Below, piece after piece: positions 1-5,742 of a DNA stretch of 8,150 bases. A model generated the notes under the pieces. The model ran no database searches, was not told the DNA's origin, and worked only from the letters and a program-made list of their open reading frames with translations. Both the position numbers and the translations under genes were made by a program. The stretch covers positions 1-8,150 of the forward strand of contig DAHVAA010000065.1 of NCBI GenBank assembly GCA_027314845.1, written 5' to 3'. The DNA is from Thermoplasmata archaeon (GTDB lineage Archaea; Thermoplasmatota; Thermoplasmata; UBA184). Within the stretch, counting starts at the first letter, position 1. Each line of letters begins with the position of its first letter.

Positions 1-178
1 TCCGAAGGATCTTCTGGCCTCTGCGTTCCGGACCCCGGACCTCGAGCCGACCTCGGCCGAGCTCGTGCGCGGAGGTCGACCCGGCTCGACAAAACGGCGG
101 GTCGGAGAGCGGGTTGCGCCGTCCTGCGCTCATGCTCCGACCCGCCAGGCTATGCGCTGGGTTCGAGCCCCGTACGGC
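1..178. other. Non-coding left flank downstream of the DUF981 gene
   Basis: No convincing gene is seen here. The stretch contains a 10-bp palindrome, CTCGGCCGAG (52-61), and the terminator-like hairpin described separately at 91-146. A T-arm-like string, GGGTTCGAGCCCC, lies near 161-173, but no cloverleaf can be built around it. The sequence looks like the 3' flank of the minus-strand gene that ends at 179. Confidence 0.6.
91..146 (-). terminator. Hairpin plus T-run, likely terminator of the DUF981 gene
   Basis: A perfect 12-bp inverted repeat, GGCGGGTCGGAG (96-107) and CTCCGACCCGCC (135-146), flanks a 27-nt loop. Inside the loop, AGCG (108-111) can also pair with CGCT (127-130), extending the structure with a bulge. 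Read on the minus strand, the stem begins 33 nt after the stop codon of the gene at 179-940 and is followed by one G and then TTTT (94-91). That order, stem then T-run, is what is expected for transcripts of that strand. Archaeal termination mainly needs the T-run and does not always need a hairpin, so the stem could instead protect the mRNA 3' end. The palindrome itself is certain; its role is inferred. Confidence 0.6.
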
Positions 179-940
179 CTACGGGGCGGACGCTAGGTGC
201 GCTGGCAACGTGCTGTCCAGGTAGAACAGCGCCGCGATCCCGGCCAGCGCGACCATCGCCACGAAGACGAGCAGCGTGGCGTTCATGTAGACCGGCACCC
301 GGAAGTTGAACGGGACCGATGACCCCGTCTCCGAACCGCTCGACCCACCGGTCGCAGGGACGATCGGCTGCACGGCCCGGGTCGCTCCGAGGAGCGAGGG
401 TCGGCGGCGCGCGACGGCCGCTGCGGAGGAGGTCGCAAACGAGCTGCTCGTGGGGTGCAGCAGGTAGTGATCGGCGACCAGGGTGGCGGGGAAGGCGAGG
501 ACCCCGGCGAGCCCATAGGCCCCGTAGAGCAGGAACGTCTCGAGCGGCTCCTTGGTCATGCCGAGATGGTAGCCCGACCATCCGTAGGCGATCGTGATCC
601 CGCCCGCAACGAGGGCGAAGATCCCGGCGAACTGAAGGCGCGAGGAGGTCGCCAGCGAGACGGCGAGGATGACCAGCGTGAGCCCGAAGAGGAGGTAGAC
701 GTCCGTGAACAGGATGTTGTAGCTGCCCGGTAGCGGCCATGCCACTTCGCCCCAAATGGCCAAGGTGGTCGCGATCGCGCCGACGCTTCCGATCGGGATC
801 GCGCCGCTCTTCAGGGTCCCCTTGAGCGCGGCTGCATCGTTCCGCCGCATCGCAAGGAGCCCCGCGACGCCCACGTAGCCGACCATCACGGCGGCGATCA
901 GGAGCAGGACCTCCTGGAAGGCGAGGAAGTCGACGAACAT
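179..940 (-). CDS. DUF981 family multi-pass membrane protein
   Basis: This encodes a 253-residue integral membrane protein that I recognise as DUF981-like, a family of unknown function found in archaea and some actinobacteria. Hydrophobic segments lie at about residues 11-30, 46-65, 75-97, 102-121, 134-157 and 221-241, so about six membrane spans are predicted. Conserved-looking features include GxxxW/GEVAWPLPGSYNILFTD (about 64-80) and AYGWSGYHLGMTKEP (about 118-132). A Ser/Ala/Thr-rich, low-complexity stretch (about 163-212) separates the fifth and sixth spans; it looks like a soluble linker and the last span may be an add-on to the core family. The start at 940 is chosen over an upstream in-frame one at 1039 because the extra 33 residues are Pro/Gly/Cys-rich and not membrane-like, and because GGGGGTG (952-946) sits 5 nt before this ATG as a Shine-Dalgarno-like site. 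It is divergent from the AbrB-PhoU gene. Function is unknown; transport or envelope maintenance would be guesses. Confidence 0.82.
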   Translation of the reverse strand: MFVDFLAFQEVLLLIAAVMVGYVGVAGLLAMRRNDAAALKGTLKSGAIPIGSVGAIATTLAIWGEVAWPLPGSYNILFTDVYLLFGLTLVILAVSLATSSRLQFAGIFALVAGGITIAYGWSGYHLGMTKEPLETFLLYGAYGLAGVLAFPATLVADHYLLHPTSSSFATSSAAAVARRRPSLLGATRAVQPIVPATGGSSGSETGSSVPFNFRVPVYMNATLLVFVAMVALAGIAALFYLDSTLPAHLASAP

Positions 941-1136
941 CGTCACACCCCCGCGCCCTTGCGCTCCGCAAGGGAGGCCGGGCGCTTGCCGCTCTCCGTT
1001 CGGCGGGTCCAGGTCGGCACACGGGCCTTTCGGCGCCAATCCGCTCGGTCAAAGACTCGGTATTCTCGTCCCAGTCGCATACGCTGCCTCTGGGAGGGAA
1101 ATACGCAGGGGGAGTGATGCGACCGCCGTCCCGGCC

Positions 1137-1154
1137 GTAAGGAGAGTAAGGAGA
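1137..1154 (+). repeat. Perfect tandem 9-bp direct repeat upstream of the AbrB-PhoU gene
   Basis: GTAAGGAGA occurs twice with no spacing (1137-1145 and 1146-1154). It ends 1 bp before the dyad at 1156-1194 and 70 bp before the regulator's start codon. Tandem 9-bp units are spaced slightly less than one helical turn apart, which could suit a regulator binding in a repeated manner. No other copy was found by eye in the window. The purine-rich units resemble Shine-Dalgarno sequences but no suitably spaced start codon follows them. Confidence 0.6.
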
Positions 1155-1155
1155 C

Positions 1156-1194
1156 GTCCGCCCGACCGCCGGGAATCCCGGCTCCCGGCCGGAC
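1156..1194. promoter_or_regulatory. 39-bp dyad, candidate operator or leader hairpin
   Basis: The sequence is symmetric about position 1175. The core, GCCGGGAATCCCGGC (1168-1182), has perfect 7-bp arms around a single A. Outer arms CCG/CGG (1162-1164 with 1186-1188) and GTCCG/CGGAC (1156-1160 with 1190-1194) are centred on the same base, so 15 of 19 position pairs are complementary. This lies 30 bp before the ATG of the AbrB-PhoU regulator. It could be an operator for a dimeric DNA-binding protein, possibly the regulator's own AbrB-type domain, or a stem in the mRNA leader. Shared symmetry across three nested arms makes chance less likely, but high GC content favours such palindromes. Confidence 0.5.
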
Positions 1195-1224
1195 CGTTAA
1201 TGAGGCGGAGACGATGGGGGTCCG

Positions 1225-2358
1225 ATGCCCCGAGCCCGCAAGGACCGCGAGGCCGCCCCGACGGCTCCCGGGTTCACGCGGCGGGTCCAGCGGACCGGGT
1301 CTTCCTCGCTGTCTATCACGCTCCCGAAAGCGTGGACGGACTCGATGAACCTCCAAACCGGCGACTCGCTCCGCTTCCGGGATCTGGGAGAGGGGCGGCT
1401 CGAGATCAGTCCGGCGCGCGCGGATGCCCCCGCCGAGCGACGTCAGAAGCTGCTTCGCATCGATGCCAGCGGAGCGCCGCCGAAGCTCCTGGCCCGGTTG
1501 CTCGTCGGTGCCTACATTACCGGGCAGGACCAGATCGTGGTCAGCTCGCGCTCCGGGCTCACACCGGAACAGCGCCAGGAGATCCGGCGCACGGTCGCTC
1601 ATGTCCTGGGCATGACGGTGGTCGAGGAGGAGTCCGGGGCCGTCGAAGTGCAGAACTTCGTAGACCCTGGTAAGTACCACTTCCACCGGCTGATGAGCCA
1701 GGTCGTCCGGATCCTCCGGAGCGAGCTCGAGGCCTGCCGGGAGCTCCTGACCGGGGGCGGACGCGCCGCGATCCAGCAACTCGGCGCGATGGAGGACGAG
1801 ATCGACCGGTTCTACCTCCTGATGGTCCGACAGCTCCTCCTCTCCTCGGACGACTTCCAGGTCGCGCGCGACATTGGGGTGGAGAGCCACCATTACCAGA
1901 TCGGGGATCGGCTGGTCGCGAAGGTCCTTGAGGTGACCGGGGACCTCACGGCGGGCGTGGCGCACGAGCTCGACGAGAACCTGCAGGGGATCCACAAGCT
2001 CCCGAAAGCCGCGGTCGCGGACCTGGCCGAACTGGTCCAACGGGTCGGAGGCCTCCTCGACCGGACGATGGACGCGTTCGGTCGCCTCTCGGTCGTGGAC
2101 GCGAACGCGATCCTCAATGAGATCGACGCGCAAGCTCCGAAGGACTCTACCCTCGGCGACCAGCTCGCGCGGCGCATCTCCGACCGGAGGGTCGCGGTGG
2201 CCGCGCAGCGGGTCGTGTCGAACCTCGTGATGTCGATCGAGATGCTCGTGATCATTAACGAGGTCACGATCAACCGGGGCGTCGAGCCCGAGACCGTGGC
2301 GAAGACCGACCGAAGGGTCGGGATGGAGTCGCGATCGCGTACCCCACCTTCCGGGTAG
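1225..2358 (+). CDS. Archaeal PhoU-type regulator with N-terminal AbrB/SpoVT-like DNA-binding domain
   Basis: This 377-residue protein starts with a basic tail, then an AbrB/MazE/SpoVT-like swapped-hairpin segment (about residues 18-63: RRVQRTGSSSLSITLPKAW, then a GDSLRFRDLGEGRLEI strand-turn-strand). Residues about 75-145 match the linker region usual in archaeal homologues (a YITGQDQIVV strand and LTPEQRQEIRR helix). Residues about 150-355 form the PhoU-type helical body, with the acidic MEDEIDRFYLLMVRQL signature (189-204). Bacterial PhoU binds phosphate transporter and kinase partners; archaeal AbrB-PhoU fusions are thought to regulate phosphate-related genes directly, but this is known by family only. 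The start is secure: in-frame stops lie at 1198 and 1201, and ATG 1225 is the only ATG after them. No strong Shine-Dalgarno is seen (GGGGGT ends 3 nt before the ATG). No pst genes are in the window, so the phosphate link is inferred. Confidence 0.88.
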   Translation: MPRARKDREAAPTAPGFTRRVQRTGSSSLSITLPKAWTDSMNLQTGDSLRFRDLGEGRLEISPARADAPAERRQKLLRIDASGAPPKLLARLLVGAYITGQDQIVVSSRSGLTPEQRQEIRRTVAHVLGMTVVEEESGAVEVQNFVDPGKYHFHRLMSQVVRILRSELEACRELLTGGGRAAIQQLGAMEDEIDRFYLLMVRQLLLSSDDFQVARDIGVESHHYQIGDRLVAKVLEVTGDLTAGVAHELDENLQGIHKLPKAAVADLAELVQRVGGLLDRTMDAFGRLSVVDANAILNEIDAQAPKDSTLGDQLARRISDRRVAVAAQRVVSNLVMSIEMLVIINEVTINRGVEPETVAKTDRRVGMESRSRTPPSG

Positions 2359-2526
2359 ACGTTTCGCCGGCCGCACCGGACCTCGCTTCGGAGTTTGGCC
2401 GGTCGCGCACCCTCCCATGGTACGAACGGCGAGGGAGCGGGGGATCGTGCTCCTGGGGCGAGCGCGGGAGACACGAGGGATGGGTTTATCCGATGCGACG
2501 CAACGAGTTCGACGAGCGCCGGACCG
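2359..2526. other. Intergenic gap between the PhoU-type gene and the next gene
   Basis: This 168-nt gap shows no gene. An in-frame extension of the next ORF back to a TTG at 2395 is possible but its translation is Gly/Ala/Ser-rich and unlike a folded protein, so I treat it as untranslated. A 6-bp inverted repeat, CCGGCC (2367-2372) and GGCCGG (2397-2402), follows the upstream stop codon and could be a weak 3'-end structure, without a clear T-run. A TATA-like box lies near its 3' end. Confidence 0.5.
2477..2490 (+). promoter_or_regulatory. TATA-like promoter of the KaiC-like gene
   Basis: TTTATC (2485-2490) is preceded by the purine-rich GAGGGATGGG, as expected for a BRE followed by a TATA box. 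Its centre is about 39 nt before the ATG at 2527, so transcription beginning about 25 nt downstream would leave a leader of roughly 13-15 nt. This supports the ATG at 2527 rather than an upstream start. Confidence 0.5.
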
Positions 2527-3168
2527 ATGCGGCCCAATCTTGCTGCGGTGATCCCTGACAGTGTTTGGGCGCGACCAACCTCCGTTCTCGTCTACGCGCG
2601 CACCCGCCGTGCGCTCGATCCCGTGACCGCTTCGATGGCGCTCAAGGTCAGTGACGACCCGGTCTGGATCGACGTCCGGGAGAACGGCCGCGGAACTCCG
2701 GACGACGACACGGACGCGACCGTCACCTCCCTGCTGCCCCATCGGTTCGAGCTCGAACCGGCCGAGGTCCTTCCGGAGACGGGGATCGCCAACCTGGGCG
2801 CTTTCATCGCCGGACGAGCGGCCGAGAGCCCGTCCTGGGTGCGGGAGGCGGAAGATCTCGCGTGGCTCCCCCCACCGATCCGGTCGAGCCTGGTGGAGCG
2901 AGAGCGCTCCGGCCGCTCGATCTCGGTCGTGGTCGCCCGGGCCGAACGCCTTGTGATGCGGCTGCCCCTCGGACTGGAGGATGTCGAACGGCTCCTCGGA
3001 ATCCTTTCCCGGCGGGGTGCGACGGTGATCGTGGGACTCCTCCTGCGTCCGCTGCCGGAGTTCTCGCGCCTCTTCGACTACGTAGTGCGCGTTCGTGCCG
3101 AGGAGACCCTCCACCCCACGGAAGGAACGCTCCTGGTGGAACGCTCCCCCGGCGAAAGGACCCCGTGA
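2527..3168 (+). CDS. Hypothetical protein, possible degenerate KaiC/RecA-like fold without Walker A
   Basis: I do not recognise a named family for this 213-residue protein. The order of predicted strands and helices resembles KaiC/RadA-type RecA folds: strand SVLVYA (19-24) and a following helix where a P-loop would be, strand VWIDVR (46-51), strand SISVVVAR (131-138) at the Walker B position, a long helix (148-163), strand ATVIVGLLLRP (165-175), then LFDYVVRV (182-189) and GTLLVERSPG (200-209), which mirrors the closing strands of KaiC domains. Key catalytic residues are missing: there is no GxxxxGKT/S (the loop reads ARTRRALDP) and no Asp at the end of the Walker B strand. It is therefore probably not an ATPase; a partner-binding or regulatory role is a guess. 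The ATG at 2527 is preferred because of the promoter spacing and the poor quality of the upstream extension. It has the same orientation as the PhoU-type gene but is separated by 168 nt, so it is probably transcribed independently. Confidence 0.7.
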   Translation: MRPNLAAVIPDSVWARPTSVLVYARTRRALDPVTASMALKVSDDPVWIDVRENGRGTPDDDTDATVTSLLPHRFELEPAEVLPETGIANLGAFIAGRAAESPSWVREAEDLAWLPPPIRSSLVERERSGRSISVVVARAERLVMRLPLGLEDVERLLGILSRRGATVIVGLLLRPLPEFSRLFDYVVRVRAEETLHPTEGTLLVERSPGERTP

Positions 3169-3196
3169 TCCGACCGACCGAGCTCGGGGAGACCGC

Positions 3197-3203
3197 TTCA
3201 TAG
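3197..3203 (+). promoter_or_regulatory. Weak TATA-like element before the VOC gene
   Basis: TTCATAG lies about 26 nt before the ATG at 3226 in an otherwise GC-rich 57-nt gap. That distance would give a nearly leaderless transcript, common in archaea. The match to a TATA box is poor and the gene may instead be read through from the upstream gene. Confidence 0.25.
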
Positions 3204-3225
3204 CCGTCGGCGCACTTGGGGACCG

Positions 3226-3615
3226 ATGGACGCTCCCGAGCATCTGTGGATCGGGTCTATCCTGATCGAATGCAAGGAATTCCCGCGGATGTTGGAGTTC
3301 TGGAAGGCGGCGCTGGGCTACGAGAACCCGGAGCCACCGACCGACGACTGGGTGGTGCTCCACGACCCTCGGGGAAGCGGGCCGAACATTTCTCTCCAGA
3401 AGGTTGCCGATGGACCGACCCCGGACCATCGCTACCACTTTGACCTGTACTCCTCCGACCCTGAGGGCGAGGTCCGTCGCCTCACCGGTCTCGGTGCGAC
3501 CCTCCGTGAGGGGCCTCAAGATGGCCGCGACTTCGTCACGCTACTCGACCCCGACGGGAACCCGTTCGCCGTCGTGGACGCGCGAGGCTGGCGGTTCGGC
3601 CAACGCTCTCCGTGA
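3226..3615 (+). CDS. VOC family (glyoxalase-like) protein
   Basis: This 129-residue protein matches the vicinal oxygen chelate fold, closest to the Glyoxalase_6-type group. Paired beta-alpha-beta-beta-beta modules are visible: the first begins with LWIGSILIECKEFPRMLEFWKAALGY (7-32) and continues through DDWVVLHDPRGSGPNISLQKV (40-60); the second begins RYHFDLYSSDP (69-79) and ends with DFVTLLDPDGNPFAVVD (102-118). His71 sits where many relatives have a metal ligand. The usual Glu of the GNEF motif is replaced by Pro112 (GNPF), so metal binding may be altered. Family members include dioxygenases, isomerases and antibiotic-binding proteins, so substrate cannot be named. Length is normal for a single-chain two-module protein. 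It is cytosolic, with no signal peptide. The start is the first ATG after the gap; GGGGAC precedes it by 3 nt, a weak ribosome-binding signal. Confidence 0.85.
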   Translation: MDAPEHLWIGSILIECKEFPRMLEFWKAALGYENPEPPTDDWVVLHDPRGSGPNISLQKVADGPTPDHRYHFDLYSSDPEGEVRRLTGLGATLREGPQDGRDFVTLLDPDGNPFAVVDARGWRFGQRSP

Positions 3616-3872
3616 CGTTCCCCGAACTGGGTGACCGCTCCCTTGTACCCCGCGGACGACCGTCCGGTCGCGATCGCGCTGGTGCCACGGTCACCGAGGG
3701 CGAACGCCGTAGTCGCGCGATCTCCCTCGGGGAGCCGAAGTTGACGGTGGCTCGCTCCTGACGGCCCGCTCGACCCACCGTCCGCCGCGGTCGGTCTTGC
3801 GCGTGCTCGATCTGGTCGATCGGCATCGCACGGTCGCGGGCGGAGCCCCGTCGGGAGCGAGGCCGCCGACTC
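3616..3872. other. Convergent intergenic region, no gene supported
   Basis: These 257 nt lie between convergent genes. Translations of open frames here are Arg/Pro-rich and lack any recognisable motif. Several short inverted repeats are present: CGGAC/GTCCG with a 4-nt loop (3653-3666), CCGAGGG/CCCTCGG with a 23-nt loop (3694-3730), the palindrome CGCGATCGCG (3669-3678), and GTCGG/CCGAC (3850-3870) just past the methyltransferase stop. None is followed by a T-run on either strand, so a terminator cannot be assigned confidently. Confidence 0.5.
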
Positions 3873-4631
3873 CTAGCGCGCCGCGCGCTCCCGTTTCGCG
3901 GTCCCGTGGGCCGCGCGGCGACCGGCGACCCGGTGGCGGGCGCGTTCTCTCTCGAGCCGGCGGTCGGCGAAGTACCACAGCCGGATAGGGAACTCATCCC
4001 CGCCTTCCTCGCGCTGCTCGCGTTGGACGGGGACGAACAGCCCGGAGGACAGGCGGTCGGCGTACGTCTCCGAGAAGAAGTGGAGCGGGACCCCGTGGGG
4101 AGCCGGATCGTAGGTGTCCGGAGCTACTCTTCGGCCGCGCCCGAACCACGGGTCCTGGGTCGACCGCGCCGAGTACAGGTGCCAGCCGTCCCGCCGGAGG
4201 GCCCGGTGGATGGCGCGCATCAGCGCGCGGTGCTCGCGCTCGGTGAAGTCCATGTTGAAGAACATGTTCGAGTAGACGGCGTCGACGCCTCCTGCCGGGA
4301 GTTGCTCGAGGAAGGCGAGGCAGTCGGCTTCGATCAGCGTGTACCGAGGGCGAGGCCCCGAGCGGACCCGCGGCCGAGGGGCGGTCAGGTCGACGCCGCG
4401 AACGCGAAGCCCCTGCTCGGTGAGGTAGCGTGCGTCTCTCCCGTAACCGCAGCCCAACTCGATCACGTCGCGAACGTCGGGCTCTTTCCGGAGGATCGAC
4501 GCGGACCAGCGAGCAAAATCGCTCTCGCGGTCCCCGAAGAACGCGGGGTCCTCAAGGTATCGAGCCCTCCAGAAGGCGCGCTGGCGGTCGCGGCGCACGT
4601 GGGAAGGGGCGACTCGGGTCGGCTCCCCCAT
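3873..4631 (-). CDS. Class I SAM-dependent methyltransferase
   Basis: This 252-residue protein carries the SAM-binding motif I VIELGCGYGRD (56-66), the acidic residue Asp81 at the end of the second strand (VRGVDLT), and the motif II/III region EADCLAFLEQLPAGGVDAVYSNMFFNMDF (101-129). An N-terminal helix, RRDRQRAFWRARYLEDPAFFG (13-33), resembles the start of TehB/UbiE-like small-molecule methyltransferases. The substrate cannot be determined. The C-terminal 25 residues are very Arg/Ala-rich and may be disordered. The open frame continues upstream to 4958, but that part is Pro/Arg-rich and overlaps the next gene. I choose ATG 4631 because a TATA-like CATTATG is centred 28 nt upstream, giving an almost leaderless transcript; an alternative ATG at 4658 lies within that box. 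Neighbours do not indicate a pathway. Confidence 0.85.
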   Translation of the reverse strand: MGEPTRVAPSHVRRDRQRAFWRARYLEDPAFFGDRESDFARWSASILRKEPDVRDVIELGCGYGRDARYLTEQGLRVRGVDLTAPRPRVRSGPRPRYTLIEADCLAFLEQLPAGGVDAVYSNMFFNMDFTEREHRALMRAIHRALRRDGWHLYSARSTQDPWFGRGRRVAPDTYDPAPHGVPLHFFSETYADRLSSGLFVPVQREQREEGGDEFPIRLWYFADRRLERERARHRVAGRRAAHGTAKRERAAR

Positions 4632-4875
4632 CGCGTTTGCCAGCCGGCCCTTCTGCATAATGCTGTCCGGTCCCCGTCCACGAACTCGAGGACTTGCCGG
4701 GTTGTCCACCCGGGTTGCGGTCCTCTGACGGCCAAAACCGGTCGGTCGGATGCATGTTCGTCCGAAGCGAGGTCGAACGCCGCGGCCTCGATCAGGGGGG
4801 CGGGGAGGGTGGCTGTTCTCCTCGACCGCGCTTTTCGCAAGCCCCGGTCCGCGGAGTGGCGGCGGCCTTTCACCA
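4632..4875. other. Gap between SDR and methyltransferase genes
   Basis: No gene is supported in these 244 nt. An open frame beginning at a GTG that overlaps the SDR stop codon (4876) runs into the methyltransferase gene in another frame, but its translation has no recognisable motif and is Arg-rich. The methyltransferase promoter candidate lies at the downstream end. The gap size suggests the two genes are not a tight operon. Confidence 0.45.
4656..4662 (-). promoter_or_regulatory. TATA-like promoter of the methyltransferase gene
   Basis: On the minus strand CATTATG, flanked by GACAG upstream, is the only AT-rich stretch in this GC-rich gap. Its centre lies about 28 nt before the chosen start codon, consistent with an archaeal promoter and little or no leader. 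Confidence 0.4.
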
Positions 4876-5742
4876 CTATCTGTATCCGGTGGCGTCGGCC
4901 GGGAGCCCCCGGTCCTGCACTTCCACCGTGTAGCGCCAGCAGTCCGGGCGGGAGCCATCTACGTCGGTCACTCCGTATTGTCGCCCCAGTTCAGCGCTCG
5001 AGAGAACTTTGCCGCTCCATCGCTTCACCCGCGGGTCGGCCGCCAAGGCCACGACCCCTCGAGCAACGAACGTCGGGGTCTCGGAGATACAGAAGTGTGG
5101 GACCTCCGCCAGGGCATCCCGCCAGTTGTTCTCGGAAACGCCGAAGTTCTCGAGCATCTGCTCGGACCTCATCCAGCCCGGCGTGACCGCCACCGCCGCG
5201 ACCGGCTTGTCCTCGAGCTCGGCCGCGAGCCCGACGGTTATCCGTTCGACGTTCGCTTTGACGAGGTCGTAGTAGAACCCGACATTCCGTCGAAAGGCTT
5301 CGTTGTACTCCGACGTGCCGTCGGTCATCTCAACGATCAATCCGGGACCGCTGCGCAGCATCAGCGGGACCGCCTTCGCGCACGTGATCAGATGCGCGCC
5401 CACTCCATTTCGAAGCATCTTGAAGCCCATCTCGATGTCGTGCTCCCAGAGCTTCTTGTCCCACTGCGTGAAAGGGTGGCCTCCGAAGATGTCGTTGACC
5501 AAGATGTCGAGCCTGTTTCGTTCCCGGTCGATACGCCGGACCAGATCTTCGACCGCTTGTCGATCGGTATGATCCACCCGGAGCGCGATACCGTCTCCGC
5601 CGGCGGCGCGCATCCGGTCGCCCGTCTCCTCAATGGTTTCCGGCCGGCCCATCTCCGACGGCCCGGACACCCGGCTGCTCCGTCCGGTAGCTTCCCGCTC
5701 CGAAGCGACCCCGGTCCCATCCCGCATGGTTTCGGCCGTCAT
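4876..5742 (-). CDS. SDR family oxidoreductase lacking the N-terminal nucleotide-binding motif
   Basis: The protein (288 residues from this start) is a short-chain dehydrogenase/reductase. Visible features, numbered from this start: TGRSSR (19-24) as found after the second Rossmann strand, GRPETIEETGDRMRAAGG (32-49), RVDHTD (55-60), LDILVNDIFGG (78-88) in place of the NNAG motif, a catalytic Ser candidate at 144, and YDLVK (158-162) supplying the catalytic Tyr/Lys pair. The C-terminal part (TPGWMRSEQM, WSGKVLSS, YGVTDVDGSRPD) matches a known SDR group of about 300 residues. That group normally begins with VTGAxxGxGRGIA; here it is absent, and residues before TGRSSR read MTAETMRDGTGVASEREA. 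No other frame upstream supplies the motif. NAD(P) binding is therefore doubtful: the gene may be decayed, carry an in-frame deletion, or start further downstream (GTG 5670 or ATG 5652). An in-frame ATG also exists at 5793. A TATA-like GGTATAT overlaps this start. Confidence 0.72.
   Translation of the reverse strand: MTAETMRDGTGVASEREATGRSSRVSGPSEMGRPETIEETGDRMRAAGGDGIALRVDHTDRQAVEDLVRRIDRERNRLDILVNDIFGGHPFTQWDKKLWEHDIEMGFKMLRNGVGAHLITCAKAVPLMLRSGPGLIVEMTDGTSEYNEAFRRNVGFYYDLVKANVERITVGLAAELEDKPVAAVAVTPGWMRSEQMLENFGVSENNWRDALAEVPHFCISETPTFVARGVVALAADPRVKRWSGKVLSSAELGRQYGVTDVDGSRPDCWRYTVEVQDRGLPADATGYR

Larger units (their letters stand above)
941..1224. promoter_or_regulatory. Divergent intergenic promoter region
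   Basis: These 284 nt separate two divergent genes and should hold both promoters. The best TATA-like element for the plus strand is GGGAAATAC (about 1096-1104), preceded by purines as a BRE would be; this would give a long leader of roughly 95 nt before the ATG at 1225. For the minus strand, GAGAATACC (1067-1059) is the most AT-rich candidate and would also give a long leader. Both assignments are weak because the region is GC-rich and no canonical TTTATA box is present. The repeat and dyad at 1137-1194 are listed separately. Confidence 0.45.

Noticed and set aside
95..182. Possible tRNA suggested by GGGTTCGAGCCCC and a CAT triplet upstream
   Set aside because: The T-arm has mismatched outer pairs, the bases that would form the acceptor stem do not pair with anything at the right distance, there is no D-arm, and the anticodon stem does not pair. 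The dominant structure there is the 12-bp hairpin.
2395..2526. TTG-initiated extension of the KaiC-like protein by 44 residues
   Set aside because: It would place the TATA-like box inside the coding region, and the sequence is Gly/Ala/Ser-rich with no predicted structure.
943..3519. Very long minus-strand open frame (858 codons)
   Set aside because: Its translation is Arg/Pro/His-rich and lies opposite the AbrB-PhoU, KaiC-like and VOC genes, all of which have clear protein features. It is an antisense shadow caused by high GC.
3536..3997. Minus-strand open frame of 153 codons filling the convergent gap
   Set aside because: It overlaps the ends of both flanking genes in other frames and the translation is Arg/Ser/Pro-rich with no domain.
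4632..4958. N-terminal extension of the methyltransferase by 109 residues
   Set aside because: The extension is Pro/Arg/Gly-rich, overlaps the SDR gene, and would start upstream of the best promoter candidate.
3906..5186. Long plus-strand open frame of 426 codons, and another of 376 codons at 4750-5880
   Set aside because: Both lie opposite the methyltransferase and SDR genes, have no recognisable motif, and show low-complexity composition.
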